A DNA stretch of 64,000 nucleotides from Paucibacter sp. PLA-PC-4. GTDB lineage: Bacteria; Pseudomonadota; Gammaproteobacteria; Burkholderiales; Burkholderiaceae_C. The stretch spans positions 1 to 64,000 of the forward strand of contig NZ_JAPFGP010000021.1 of the NCBI RefSeq assembly GCF_026241155.1, read 5' to 3'. A program made the translations under genes and the position numbers. The notes below the pieces were generated by a model that did no database searches, was not told where the DNA came from, and worked only from the letters and a program-made list of their open reading frames with translations. Positions 17,747 through 26,431 of the stretch are shown one piece after another; position 1 is the first letter of the stretch, and each line of letters begins with the position of its first letter.

Positions 17747-19564
17747 TCACTGCGGTGTGGCGATCAGATCGAGCGCGTCATAGGCGATGCCGGGGCTGAG
17801 GAATCGCAGCCCCGCAGTGCCGCTGACCGGAGAGATGGTCACGACGTTCTCGCCCACCAGCAGCTCGCGGGCGGGGATGTCGTAGCGGTAGAGCCGGTTG
17901 ATGCCGCGATAGGTGCCGACGGTCAGATTGCGGGTGGTTTTGGGCGTGGCCGGCGGGACAGCCGAGGTCCAGCCATTGACCTTGACCTGCGGCCGCGCGC
18001 CACCCATTTCGGTCGTCGTGCCGATGCGCAGGGTTAGCGGCCTGGTCTGGCCGCGCCTGAGCGTGAAGCGGATACTGATCGCGCCGTTGACGTCTTTCCA
18101 TTGGTAGGCGGCAAAGCCGCTGGCGGGGTCGGCCTGGCCGATCCGATAGTCGGGCAGGACCCAGGGTGCCATGCGTACATCGGAGGGGTGCATGGTCGTC
18201 AGCTTGTCGCCGTTGAGAAATTCGGCCGGCGTACCGTCCCAACTGCCAATGCGCCACAGCGCCGGTGTGTCGTCGGGGTCGTCGGCCAGCGTGATCGGGC
18301 CTAGGCTCTTTTCAGCATTGGCCGCGACGCTGACTTGGCGGGTGGCCACTGCGAGCTCGTTCTTGAAGATGCTCATCGTGTAGTCGCCCGGCAGCATGCC
18401 GACGCTGCTGAATGCGCCGGTCTCGCCATCGGCATCGGCCCAGTACTGCGCGTGGGTGTTGGCGAAGCCGACGCTGTAGGCGATGCCGGGCTTGCGGCCT
18501 TCAAGTCCTGCCACCGTCACCGCGCCACGGGCTTGGGGCGCGACATAGCCGACCAGGTCTAGCTTGTCGAACCAGCCGGTGTCGGGCACCACCGGCGGCG
18601 CGCCGTCGGTGAACATCAGCGTGTAGCTGTTGAGGATGTTGAAGCGAAAGGGCTCAGTCTGAGCTTCGCCGTAGTTGACGATGTAGGTCAGCTCGTTGTT
18701 GCTGGCGGTGATCTGGGTCAGAAGACTGCGATAGAAGGGACCGCCGGAATTGCCCTCGTTATTGCCGCGTAGCATCCACAGGCCGACCTTGTTGCCGGTG
18801 CCACCGAAGTAGTGCCAGTCCTTCAGCCGCATATTGCTGTAGTGCTTGGATCGACTCTGGCCGTGGCGCGCATCGGTGGCAGCGAAGCCGAAGACATCGC
18901 TGGCCTCGATCGCACCGTTGCTGCCGCGCAGATCGCCGGGCCAGTAGCCGTCGGCGCTGAGGCCGCCGGGCGTGCCGGCGGAGCCGCCGTTGGGCAGGGC
19001 CGCGATCGGCACGCGTACGATGTAGCGCACCAGGTTCAGCGTGTCGGGCTCGGCCGTGAAGTGCGTGCCCATATGGATGTGAGGCTGGCCCTTCTTGACC
19101 AGGTAGTAGTGGGTCAGCACGCCGCCGGCCAGGTTGTCGCTGATCAAGGTGATCTTGACGTAGTCCTCGCCCCTGACCACGCCGCCGTTCTCGATGGAGG
19201 CTGGTGTGGCCACGCCCTCGGCATCGACCAGCTCGGCCTTCACAGCCACCGCGGACACCCCCTTGTAGAGGAAGTCGGCGCCGCTGTTGAGCTGGCTGCC
19301 GCGGGACTGATCCTGGAACTGCACGCCCTGGTAGACCAGGCTGGAGATGTCGCCGGCCGACTGGGTGCTGACCCCGTTGTCATACCCGCGCACCTTGAAC
19401 ACCAGGCCGGCATCGGTGTCTATCGTGTAGATCGGGCGGGCGGGGTTGCCGCCGTCGTGGCTGGTCGTGATGCTGACGGCGGCCAGCGCGCCAGGGCTGA
19501 TCACCGCCAGCGAGGCGGCCAGGGCTGCGCCCAGGGCCGAGCCTGCCCTTGTGAAGTGCTTCAT
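17747..19564 (-). CDS. PL4-family rhamnogalacturonan lyase paralogue (copy 2, substituted active site)
   Basis: A 605-residue secreted protein with a signal peptide (about residues 1-29) and the same three domains as the neighbouring PL4 gene: lyase beta-sandwich, FnIII-like region (VTVAGLEGRKPGIAYSVGFA) and C-terminal jelly roll (ALWRIGSWDGTPAEFLNGDK). The two proteins align through most of their length. At the active-site strand this copy reads ELTYIVNYGEAQTE where copy 1 reads ELYNYMNSGHNQTE. The catalytic His is therefore Glu (E300) and the two Tyr positions are T293 and I295; Lys is kept (K240 in RSKHY). It may be a different specificity or a binding protein. GGAGACA precedes the ATG. 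Confidence 0.85.
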   Translation of the reverse strand: MKHFTRAGSALGAALAASLAVISPGALAAVSITTSHDGGNPARPIYTIDTDAGLVFKVRGYDNGVSTQSAGDISSLVYQGVQFQDQSRGSQLNSGADFLYKGVSAVAVKAELVDAEGVATPASIENGGVVRGEDYVKITLISDNLAGGVLTHYYLVKKGQPHIHMGTHFTAEPDTLNLVRYIVRVPIAALPNGGSAGTPGGLSADGYWPGDLRGSNGAIEASDVFGFAATDARHGQSRSKHYSNMRLKDWHYFGGTGNKVGLWMLRGNNEGNSGGPFYRSLLTQITASNNELTYIVNYGEAQTEPFRFNILNSYTLMFTDGAPPVVPDTGWFDKLDLVGYVAPQARGAVTVAGLEGRKPGIAYSVGFANTHAQYWADADGETGAFSSVGMLPGDYTMSIFKNELAVATRQVSVAANAEKSLGPITLADDPDDTPALWRIGSWDGTPAEFLNGDKLTTMHPSDVRMAPWVLPDYRIGQADPASGFAAYQWKDVNGAISIRFTLRRGQTRPLTLRIGTTTEMGGARPQVKVNGWTSAVPPATPKTTRNLTVGTYRGINRLYRYDIPARELLVGENVVTISPVSGTAGLRFLSPGIAYDALDLIATPQ

Positions 19565-19676
19565 GTTTGTCTCCGGGATGGGTGTTGCGCCGGCTACTGC
19601 TTGCTTCTTCTTGGATATGCCGGCGTCGCCAATCTAACGGAGCTTGTGTGCGCTATGCGCTCATGCTGATGAGTGT

Positions 19677-21320
19677 TTAGCCATCCTTCAGAAACGGTGC
19701 CAGCGGCCTGCCGGGCAGGGCCTGCAGGCCCTCGACGACGCGCTGGGCATTGAAGCGCGCGCCGGCCTCGTTGGTGTGGGTTCGAGCGTCGGAAAAGAAG
19801 CCGTCCACCGCCGCCGGGCCGGCCCTCCGATAGGCCTGGGTGATCAGCATCGTCAGGTCGATGAACTGTGCGCCGCCGGCGCCGGCCACCTCAGCGCCCC
19901 AGGCGGCGAAGTTCTCGAAATCGCGGCCGCTTTGCCAGCGGTCCTTGTGCGGTATCGGCGAGAGGATCACCGCGCGCGCGCCGCGAGCGCGCACGTCGGC
20001 GATGTAGCGGGCGAGATACCAGCCGAAGGTATGAACCGGCTCGCGGCTGCCGTCGGGCTTCAGGTCCTCGACCACCTCGGGCCCGGTGCCAGCACCGGAG
20101 GCGCGGCCCTTCACTGCCGGGTCGCCGATACGGCCGCCGTCGTTGTGGCCAAACTGGATCAGCACGATGTCGCCGGGCTTGAGCTGGCCCAGCACCGCGT
20201 CCCAGCGGCCCTCGCTCAGAAAGGTGCGGCTGCTGCGGCCGCCCAGCGCGTGGTTGACGACATTGAGTCGCCGGGTATCGATCAGCGGCTCTAAAAACTC
20301 ACCCCAGCCGTAGGCGCCGTGCTGGCCGGCACTGCGCACCGTGGAGTCGCCGACGATGAAGAGGCTAGGCAGGGCGGGGTCGCGCGGCGCGGCGCGCGTG
20401 AGCTGGCGTGCATCGACCACCGGGCGCTCGTCCTGCCGGGCGGCGAAGACCTTGGGGCTCAGCAGCCGCTGCTGGCTCAAGGCCTGGACCACCAGCTCGG
20501 CATTCAGCGCCGCGCCGGCCCAGTTGGTGTGCACTGTCTCGTCGGGCGTCACGCGCGGGAACATCTGCATCACCGCCTCGCGGCCGAGCTGCTCGTAGCG
20601 CAGCGCTACCTGCTCGTTCAGATCGATAAAGGCCACACCCTGCTCACGGGCGACCTCGGCGGCCCAGGACGCATAGCTGGCCTTGTCACTTCGTGCCACG
20701 CGTCCGGCCTCATCCCAGCGCTTGCGCGGCACCGGCGAGCAGATCACCGGCGTGGCGCCGGCGGCGCGGATCTCAGCCACATAGCGGCGCAGATAGGCAC
20801 CGTAGCTGTAGACCGTCTCCTCCTTACCGGTCAGTTGGTTGACGATGGACTGGCTCTCGGCGCCGGTGCCGCGTATCGTGCCGCGCGCGCGGCTCTGGTC
20901 ATTGATGGCGCTGCTGTCGTTGTGGCCGAACTGCATCAGCACCACATCGCCGCGCTTGATCAGCGCGCGCGTGCGCTCCCAGTGGCCGCTGGTGAGGTAG
21001 GTGCGGCTGCTGAGTCCGCCGACCGCGCGGTTGACCACATTGATGCGCTGCGGGTCGAAGTGGGCAGCGATCGGCGTGCCCCAGCCCCATTGGCCGGCGG
21101 CGCCCAGGCCCTGGCCGTCGTCGAAGCCGTTGCGCACGGTCGAGTCACCGATCATGAAGATCGAGGGCAGCTCGACGCGGGCTGGCGTGGGCAGCACGAT
21201 GGGTCGGGTGGCGGGGTCCGTGTTGACGGCGGCGGGCAGGGGGGCGGTCGCACATCCCTGCAGGCCCAGCACGGAGCTGAGCAGCAGCAGGATGGACAGG
21301 ATGCGGATGGGCAGGCTCAT
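19677..21320 (-). CDS. Lipoprotein with two tandem rhamnogalacturonan acetylesterase domains (CE12)
   Basis: A 547-residue protein with a lipoprotein signal (LLLLSSVLGLQGC, Cys23) and two complete SGNH-hydrolase domains. Domain 1 (about residues 50-285) has IFMIGDSTVR (block I Ser), GGLSSRTY, MQFGHNDSS and the catalytic Asp/His region DETVHTNWAG. Domain 2 (about 318-535) has LFIVGDSTVR, GGRSSRTF, IQFGHNDGG and DARTHTNEAG. All four blocks are intact in both. CE12 enzymes remove acetyl groups from galacturonate of rhamnogalacturonan. Lipid anchoring implies action at the outer membrane or periplasm. It diverges from the PL22-like gene. Confidence 0.9.
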   Translation of the reverse strand: MSLPIRILSILLLLSSVLGLQGCATAPLPAAVNTDPATRPIVLPTPARVELPSIFMIGDSTVRNGFDDGQGLGAAGQWGWGTPIAAHFDPQRINVVNRAVGGLSSRTYLTSGHWERTRALIKRGDVVLMQFGHNDSSAINDQSRARGTIRGTGAESQSIVNQLTGKEETVYSYGAYLRRYVAEIRAAGATPVICSPVPRKRWDEAGRVARSDKASYASWAAEVAREQGVAFIDLNEQVALRYEQLGREAVMQMFPRVTPDETVHTNWAGAALNAELVVQALSQQRLLSPKVFAARQDERPVVDARQLTRAAPRDPALPSLFIVGDSTVRSAGQHGAYGWGEFLEPLIDTRRLNVVNHALGGRSSRTFLSEGRWDAVLGQLKPGDIVLIQFGHNDGGRIGDPAVKGRASGAGTGPEVVEDLKPDGSREPVHTFGWYLARYIADVRARGARAVILSPIPHKDRWQSGRDFENFAAWGAEVAGAGGAQFIDLTMLITQAYRRAGPAAVDGFFSDARTHTNEAGARFNAQRVVEGLQALPGRPLAPFLKDG

Positions 21321-21477
21321 GGCGTGATCCTAGGTGCAGCGGGGCCGTGCCGGCAGCCGGCAAAGGCGCAAGATCATGAGCGATTGGTGCGCCCTGGGGC
21401 TGGGCCCATGGCCGATGGCCGATGGCGGGGCTAGAGTCGCGCCTCATCGTTGGACCCTGCACAAGCGCATCATCCCC

Positions 21478-22821
21478 ATGCTTAGACGTACCCTGCTGCC
21501 GCTGCTCTGCTGCACGCTGCTGGCCCTGTGCCTGCCGGCCTTGGCCCAGATCGGCAAGCGCTTGCCTTCCGAGCGCAAGGTCGTGCCCGACCCGGTCACC
21601 GGCGTGCCGCTGACCTTTCTGACCACGCAGGCGCTGGGTGATTCCAAGATCTATCCCAGCCATCCGCAGTGGACCGCCGACGGACGCTGGCTGGTGTTTC
21701 GCTCGGCCCGCGTCAAGGGCGAGGCCATGGCCGTGCACGAGGCCAGCGGCGAGATCGTGCAGGTCACCGAGGGTGGCTACACCGGCATGCTCAATCTCTC
21801 GCAAAGCCAGATGAAGCTCTACTTCTTGCGCGAGGCGCAGCCGGGGCTGGAGGCGGTCGAGGTGGATCTGGCGCGGCTGTTCGCCGACAGCGCGGCCGCC
21901 CGGCTGCAGGGCGCCGACCACTATCAGCGCATCATCGGCCGGCTCGGCCCAGAGCTGCAGGCGGTCGGCGATTCGGCGCTGGACGCCGATGGGCAGTGGC
22001 TGTACTTCCGCATCGGCGCGCAGGCCGCCGCTGCGCATCTGCCGCATGGCACCAAGATCGAGCCGGCCTTCGGTCCGCGCCGCATGGGTGCCGGCCCGAC
22101 CGGCATTGCCAAGATCCATGTGACCAGCGGTGAGGTTCGCCACGTGGTCTCGGTGCCCTTCCAAGTGGGCCATATCCAGGCCAACACCTGGAACCCCGGC
22201 GAGCTGGTGTTCAGCTGGGAGACCGGCGGCAAGTCGCCGCAGCGCACTTGGACCGTGCGCGGCGATGGCAGTGGCCTGCGCCCGCTGTATCCGGAAGCCA
22301 GCTACGAGTGGGTCACGCACGAGGCGGTGATCAGCAAGGACGAGGTGGCCTTGGCCATCATGGGCCACCGGCCGATTCCCGCCGCGGCAAGCGCCAGCGA
22401 TCGCGCCCCCGGCACCGATGTGGGCGGCGCCAACCCGGGCCAGGACGCGGCCTGGGGCGACAGCGGCACTCGCGAGAAGCCTACCGGCCTGGCCATCGTG
22501 AATCTGCGCACCCGCGAGGTCCAGATCGCCGGCCAGACGCCCTCGGGCAGCGGGCTCTGGCATGTGCACGGTTCGCCCGACGGACGCTTTGCGGTAGGCG
22601 ACGATTTCAGCCGCAGCCTCTACCTGATCGACCGCAGAAGCCGCGAAATGATGGTCTTGAGCACCGGCCACAAGACCACGGCGCGCGACCACCCGCACCC
22701 GACCTTCAGCCCCGACGGCACGCGCATCCAGATCCAGTCGGCCATGCTGTCCGAGGACGGCCGTAGTCTGAATATCTGTATCGTGCCGGTGCCCGAGGCC
22801 TGGCTGCGTCGCGCGCCCTAG
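21478..22821 (+). CDS. Secreted oligogalacturonate-lyase-like protein (PL22-type propeller)
   Basis: A 447-residue protein with a signal peptide (RTLLPLLCCTLLALCLPALA) and a seven-bladed WD-like propeller. The histidines of PL22 oligogalacturonate lyases can be seen: GHIQANTWNPGELVF, WVTHEAV, GLWHVHGSPDG and RDHPHPTFSPDG, the last two being the Mn-site pattern HxH. Classical PL22 enzymes are cytoplasmic and about 390 residues long; this one is exported and carries an insertion near residues 300-330 (ASASDRAPGTDVGG). It may act in the periplasm on pectic oligomers. The ATG at 21478 places the signal peptide at the very N-terminus. Confidence 0.75.
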   Translation: MLRRTLLPLLCCTLLALCLPALAQIGKRLPSERKVVPDPVTGVPLTFLTTQALGDSKIYPSHPQWTADGRWLVFRSARVKGEAMAVHEASGEIVQVTEGGYTGMLNLSQSQMKLYFLREAQPGLEAVEVDLARLFADSAAARLQGADHYQRIIGRLGPELQAVGDSALDADGQWLYFRIGAQAAAAHLPHGTKIEPAFGPRRMGAGPTGIAKIHVTSGEVRHVVSVPFQVGHIQANTWNPGELVFSWETGGKSPQRTWTVRGDGSGLRPLYPEASYEWVTHEAVISKDEVALAIMGHRPIPAAASASDRAPGTDVGGANPGQDAAWGDSGTREKPTGLAIVNLRTREVQIAGQTPSGSGLWHVHGSPDGRFAVGDDFSRSLYLIDRRSREMMVLSTGHKTTARDHPHPTFSPDGTRIQIQSAMLSEDGRSLNICIVPVPEAWLRRAP

Positions 22822-23150
22822 AAACTCGCTACAACCGGGCGCTGGTCTATATATGCCGGTACTCGGCTGCGTGAAGCAGGAATATCTATATATGCATCAC
22901 GCATGAGTTTTCGCTTCGCCTTGAAAACCTGCCTGGCGGCCTCGTCGAGGGCCTGCTTCTGCACAGCGTTTTCACTCGTAAATGACTGTTTTTGCTGTGT
23001 TTTCAGGGTTTTCTCGGAGTCGAAGTGATCAGCAATTTGATTCTTTCGGCCGAGTGATTTGCATCGGCTTGGCACCGCATAGACTGAGTCCAACGAGAGA
23101 AAAGAGCCGCGAGCGAGCTCCTTGTTGGTCATATTTTGGAGACATACAAA
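22822..23150. promoter_or_regulatory. Intergenic region upstream of the large TonB receptor
   Basis: This 329-bp non-coding stretch is richer in A and T than its surroundings. It contains an 11-bp direct repeat, TCTATATATGC, at 22846-22856 and 22885-22895 (39 bp apart), possibly operator half-sites or promoter -10 elements. No hairpin terminator for the PL22-like gene was seen. A ribosome binding site GGAG lies at 23138-23141 before the receptor ATG. The promoter of the receptor gene must lie here. Confidence 0.4.
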
Positions 23151-26100
23151 ATGGATAAGAAAACAACCCGTCCCTATTTGGCGTTTCGCCTCAAAAGCAC
23201 GGCGCTGGCGGTTACTGCCCTGTTGGCCCATGAGTTTGCGCTGGCTCAGCAAACCGCTGCTGCTGCGCCCGAGCCGGCCGCCAGCCAGGCCGCTGCTGCC
23301 AAGAAGGCCGATACCAACACCCTGGACACCGTGCAGATCGTCGGCACGCGGCGCTCCATTGCCTCGGCCATTGAGCGCAAGCGCCGCGCCGGCACCGTGT
23401 CCGACTCCATCGTCGCCGAGGATATCGACCAGTTTCCGGACAAGAACGTTGGAGAGGCACTGTCGCGCATCACCGGGGTGCAGCTGACCCGCGAGTTTGG
23501 TGAGGGCTCGCAGGTCTCCATCCGTGGCGTTGAGCCCGATCTGAACCGCGTCGAGGTCAATGGCATGTCGGTGCTGGGCACGGGCGACAGCGGCGGCCGA
23601 GGAGCGGAACTGCGCGAGCTTGCCTCGGAGTTGATCGCCTCGATCGACGTAATCAAGGGGAGCACTGCCGACATGACCGAAGGCGGCGTCGGCGGCACCG
23701 TCAAGATCACGACCCGCAAGCCGCTGGACTTCACGAAGCCGACGCTGGCCACCACCCTGTCCGGCGAGTCCGCAAGCAGCCGCGGCGGCGTACAGCCGCG
23801 TGCCAGCCTGCTGCTGGCCGACAAGTTCCTGGACGGTCGCCTCGGGGTGATGGCCAACCTCGTCTATGACAATGTGCTGACCCGCAACGACTATGCGCGC
23901 AACACCTCATGGACCTTCCTGCGCGACTGGGATTTCTCGCCCGAGAAGACTGTGGCTAGCGTGGATCCGACCGTCGCGGCGGTGAGCTCTCCGGCCGGCT
24001 GCTCGGCATTGGCCTCGAACCTGCGGGCCGATTGCAACCGACAATGGTTCGACTACGCGCCGCGCAACTCCCGCTACGGGATCTGGACCCGCGACCACAA
24101 GCGTTCGTCGGCCGAGCTGACCGCGCAGTACCGCATCAGCCAGGACTTCAGCGTCTGGGCCAGCCACCAGGCCAATATCCAGAAGCAGACCCTCAACGAC
24201 CGCAACTATGGAACCGATCTCGTGGCCGTGACCCGACTGGCGAACGCCGGGGTTGCGCCGCAGTACAACCAAGCGACCGCCGTACCATCGCGGGCCGGCA
24301 CCTGCGTGCCGGCGACGACGACCGCTACGCCGGCGGGCATGTTGGTGGAGAACCACCAAGTCAAGGAGTACGTGGTGGGCAGCTGCCAGTACGTGGCCGG
24401 CCAGGGCGGGGCAGGTGCGTTCTCGACCACCGCGCGTGACTTCCAACTGGACATCAACTCCAAGTACAACTCAGCCGGTTTCAACTTCCGCCGAGATGCG
24501 CTGAGCGTCGAGGGCTTGCTCGTCGATTCGCGCTCTCGCTACGAGAGCGAGAGCAACAACATCGTACTGACTCAGAATGCGCCGGGGCTGAAGGTCACCC
24601 TGGACGACAAGAACCTGCCGCGCTTCACCTTCCCGACCGGCACCGATCCGGAGGACAGCCGCTCCACGGTTCAGGCCCAGCTGCAGTACCGGCCCTCTGC
24701 CACAATCAATGCCGAGAAGCAGGCCAAGCTTGACTTCAAGTACCTGACCGGCCACTCGCTGTTCGACCAGCTGTGGTTCGGTGGCCAGTTCCGCGACACC
24801 AGCTCACGTCGCTACAACGGCGGTGGCTATATCGCCAGCGGCGGCGCCAATCCGGCCTCGCTCGCCGACGACATCAATGTGCCGACGGCCAATGTCAACC
24901 AGACTCTGGTCTACGACCCGCTCTACACCGGCACTGCCCAGCGGGCGCCCAGCACCGGCGGCACGAATGATCTCATTCGCTACCTCAACGCGACCCAAAT
25001 GCAGGCCTTTGTCAACGGGATTCGCGAGCGCTCGCCGGGCACATTTTTCAAGGGCTATGACAAGGTCAGCGGTCTGCCCGGCAGCTGGATGGCACCGAGC
25101 TACAGTGCTGCTGTGCCGAGCTTTGACACCTCGAAATTCAACCACGGCAATCTCTATCAGGCTGTGGGCAGTGACGGCAATCTCTACCCGCAGATCCCGG
25201 CTTTCGACATCGAGGAAAAGGTCAGCGCCGCCTATCTGCGCGCCGACTTCGAAACCTCGCTGCTGGGCTATGAAGTCATCGGCAATATCGGCGGCCGCTA
25301 CACCCGCACCGATCTGAAGTCGGTGGGCATGGACAGCCGTCGCCTGCGGGTCGAGCGCTCGGCCGGCAGTTCCACCTTCGACGACCGGGTGCTAAGCAAT
25401 GCCATGGTCAAGTTCGAGAACAGCTACTCCGACTTCCTGCCCAGCCTGAATGCCGCGACCTGGGTGCTGCCCAACAAGTTGGTTGCCCGCGTCGGCTGGG
25501 CCAAGGTGATGGCCCGTCCTGCGATCGATCAGCTGGCGCCCGCCCTCATCTGTACAACCAACAGTGGGAACACCCAGTTTGGGGGTGACGGCCGTGACGA
25601 TTGCAGCGCCGGCAATCCGAATCTGGAGCCGTACCGTGCCACCAAGACTGACTTCAGCCTGGAGTACTACCCCTCGCGCGACAGCCAGCTCAGTGCGGCG
25701 GTGTTCACGACCGATATCGACACCTACATCATCAAGGGTCGGGTGTTGCGTGATGTCAACGTATACGGCGACGGCGGCCTCTTCGATGTGACCACCACGG
25801 TGAACGGTCGCGGGGCGACGACCAAGGGCTTGGAGCTGACCGCGCGCACCGCTTTCACCTTCCTGCCGGGCTTTCTGAGCGGATTCGGCGGCGAGGTCAA
25901 CTACACCCGTATGACCTTTGCCTACAGTTCCGGCAACGAACTGCTCAACGTGCTGGACGGCTCGATATTGCCTTACCCGGGCCTGTCGAAGAACAGCTAC
26001 AACCTCAGCCTCTGGTATGACCAGGGACCGATCAATGCACGCATCGCCTACAACTACCGTGATGCCTTCTACACCGGCAGCAACGACGTCAGCGGCAATC

Positions 26101-26294
26101 CGAACTTCCAGGACAAGTCCGGTTTTGTCGACGCCAAGATCCAGTACCGGTACAACAAGAACCTGACCCTCTCGCTGGAAGGAAAGAACCTGACCGATCA
26201 GGCGCAGACCACCTACTCGGGCGAACTGTCTCGCCTCAACGAGCTGGCGTTCTCGGGTCGCCGCTACTTCGCCAGCGTGTCCTACAAGTACTGA
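23151..26294 (+). CDS. Large TonB-dependent receptor, probable rhamnogalacturonan oligosaccharide importer
   Basis: A 1047-residue outer-membrane receptor of the long carbohydrate-uptake class known from Xanthomonas and Caulobacter. It has a signal peptide (to about residue 35, LALAQ), a TonB-box-like stretch (LDTVQIVG, about 60-67), a plug domain (VGEALSRITGVQLTREFGEG, QVSIRGVEPDLNRVEVNGM, IDVIKGSTADMTEGGVGG) and a barrel ending in FASVSYKY. The ATG at 23151 follows GGAG by nine bases. It sits between the PL22-like gene and PL11, with a strong terminator after it, and is the best candidate for outer-membrane uptake of pectic oligomers. Confidence 0.9.
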   Translation: MDKKTTRPYLAFRLKSTALAVTALLAHEFALAQQTAAAAPEPAASQAAAAKKADTNTLDTVQIVGTRRSIASAIERKRRAGTVSDSIVAEDIDQFPDKNVGEALSRITGVQLTREFGEGSQVSIRGVEPDLNRVEVNGMSVLGTGDSGGRGAELRELASELIASIDVIKGSTADMTEGGVGGTVKITTRKPLDFTKPTLATTLSGESASSRGGVQPRASLLLADKFLDGRLGVMANLVYDNVLTRNDYARNTSWTFLRDWDFSPEKTVASVDPTVAAVSSPAGCSALASNLRADCNRQWFDYAPRNSRYGIWTRDHKRSSAELTAQYRISQDFSVWASHQANIQKQTLNDRNYGTDLVAVTRLANAGVAPQYNQATAVPSRAGTCVPATTTATPAGMLVENHQVKEYVVGSCQYVAGQGGAGAFSTTARDFQLDINSKYNSAGFNFRRDALSVEGLLVDSRSRYESESNNIVLTQNAPGLKVTLDDKNLPRFTFPTGTDPEDSRSTVQAQLQYRPSATINAEKQAKLDFKYLTGHSLFDQLWFGGQFRDTSSRRYNGGGYIASGGANPASLADDINVPTANVNQTLVYDPLYTGTAQRAPSTGGTNDLIRYLNATQMQAFVNGIRERSPGTFFKGYDKVSGLPGSWMAPSYSAAVPSFDTSKFNHGNLYQAVGSDGNLYPQIPAFDIEEKVSAAYLRADFETSLLGYEVIGNIGGRYTRTDLKSVGMDSRRLRVERSAGSSTFDDRVLSNAMVKFENSYSDFLPSLNAATWVLPNKLVARVGWAKVMARPAIDQLAPALICTTNSGNTQFGGDGRDDCSAGNPNLEPYRATKTDFSLEYYPSRDSQLSAAVFTTDIDTYIIKGRVLRDVNVYGDGGLFDVTTTVNGRGATTKGLELTARTAFTFLPGFLSGFGGEVNYTRMTFAYSSGNELLNVLDGSILPYPGLSKNSYNLSLWYDQGPINARIAYNYRDAFYTGSNDVSGNPNFQDKSGFVDAKIQYRYNKNLTLSLEGKNLTDQAQTTYSGELSRLNELAFSGRRYFASVSYKY

Positions 26295-26341
26295 TACTCA
26301 CCGCTAGTCTCAAGCGCGGTTCAAGCCCCGTCGCTTTTCCA

Positions 26342-26369
26342 CCGGCCCCAGTCCTGGGGCCGGTTTTTT
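26342..26369 (+). terminator. Rho-independent terminator after the TonB receptor
   Basis: A perfect 9-bp stem, CCGGCCCCA (26342-26350) with TGGGGCCGG (26355-26363), a 4-base loop, and six T residues directly after. It ends the receptor transcript 48 bp past the stop codon, so PL11 must use its own promoter in the short gap or rely on readthrough. Confidence 0.93.
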
Positions 26370-26431
26370 GCTGGCCTGTTTCGATGTCGTTTGCGATGAC
26401 GCAAGCGAGCGTCGAAGACGAGGGAAGACTG

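Noticed and set aside
22818-23252. 144-codon minus-strand ORF across the gap before the large TonB receptor
   Set aside because: It overlaps the receptor start and signal peptide, has no ribosome binding site or family match, and its interior is AT-rich non-coding DNA.
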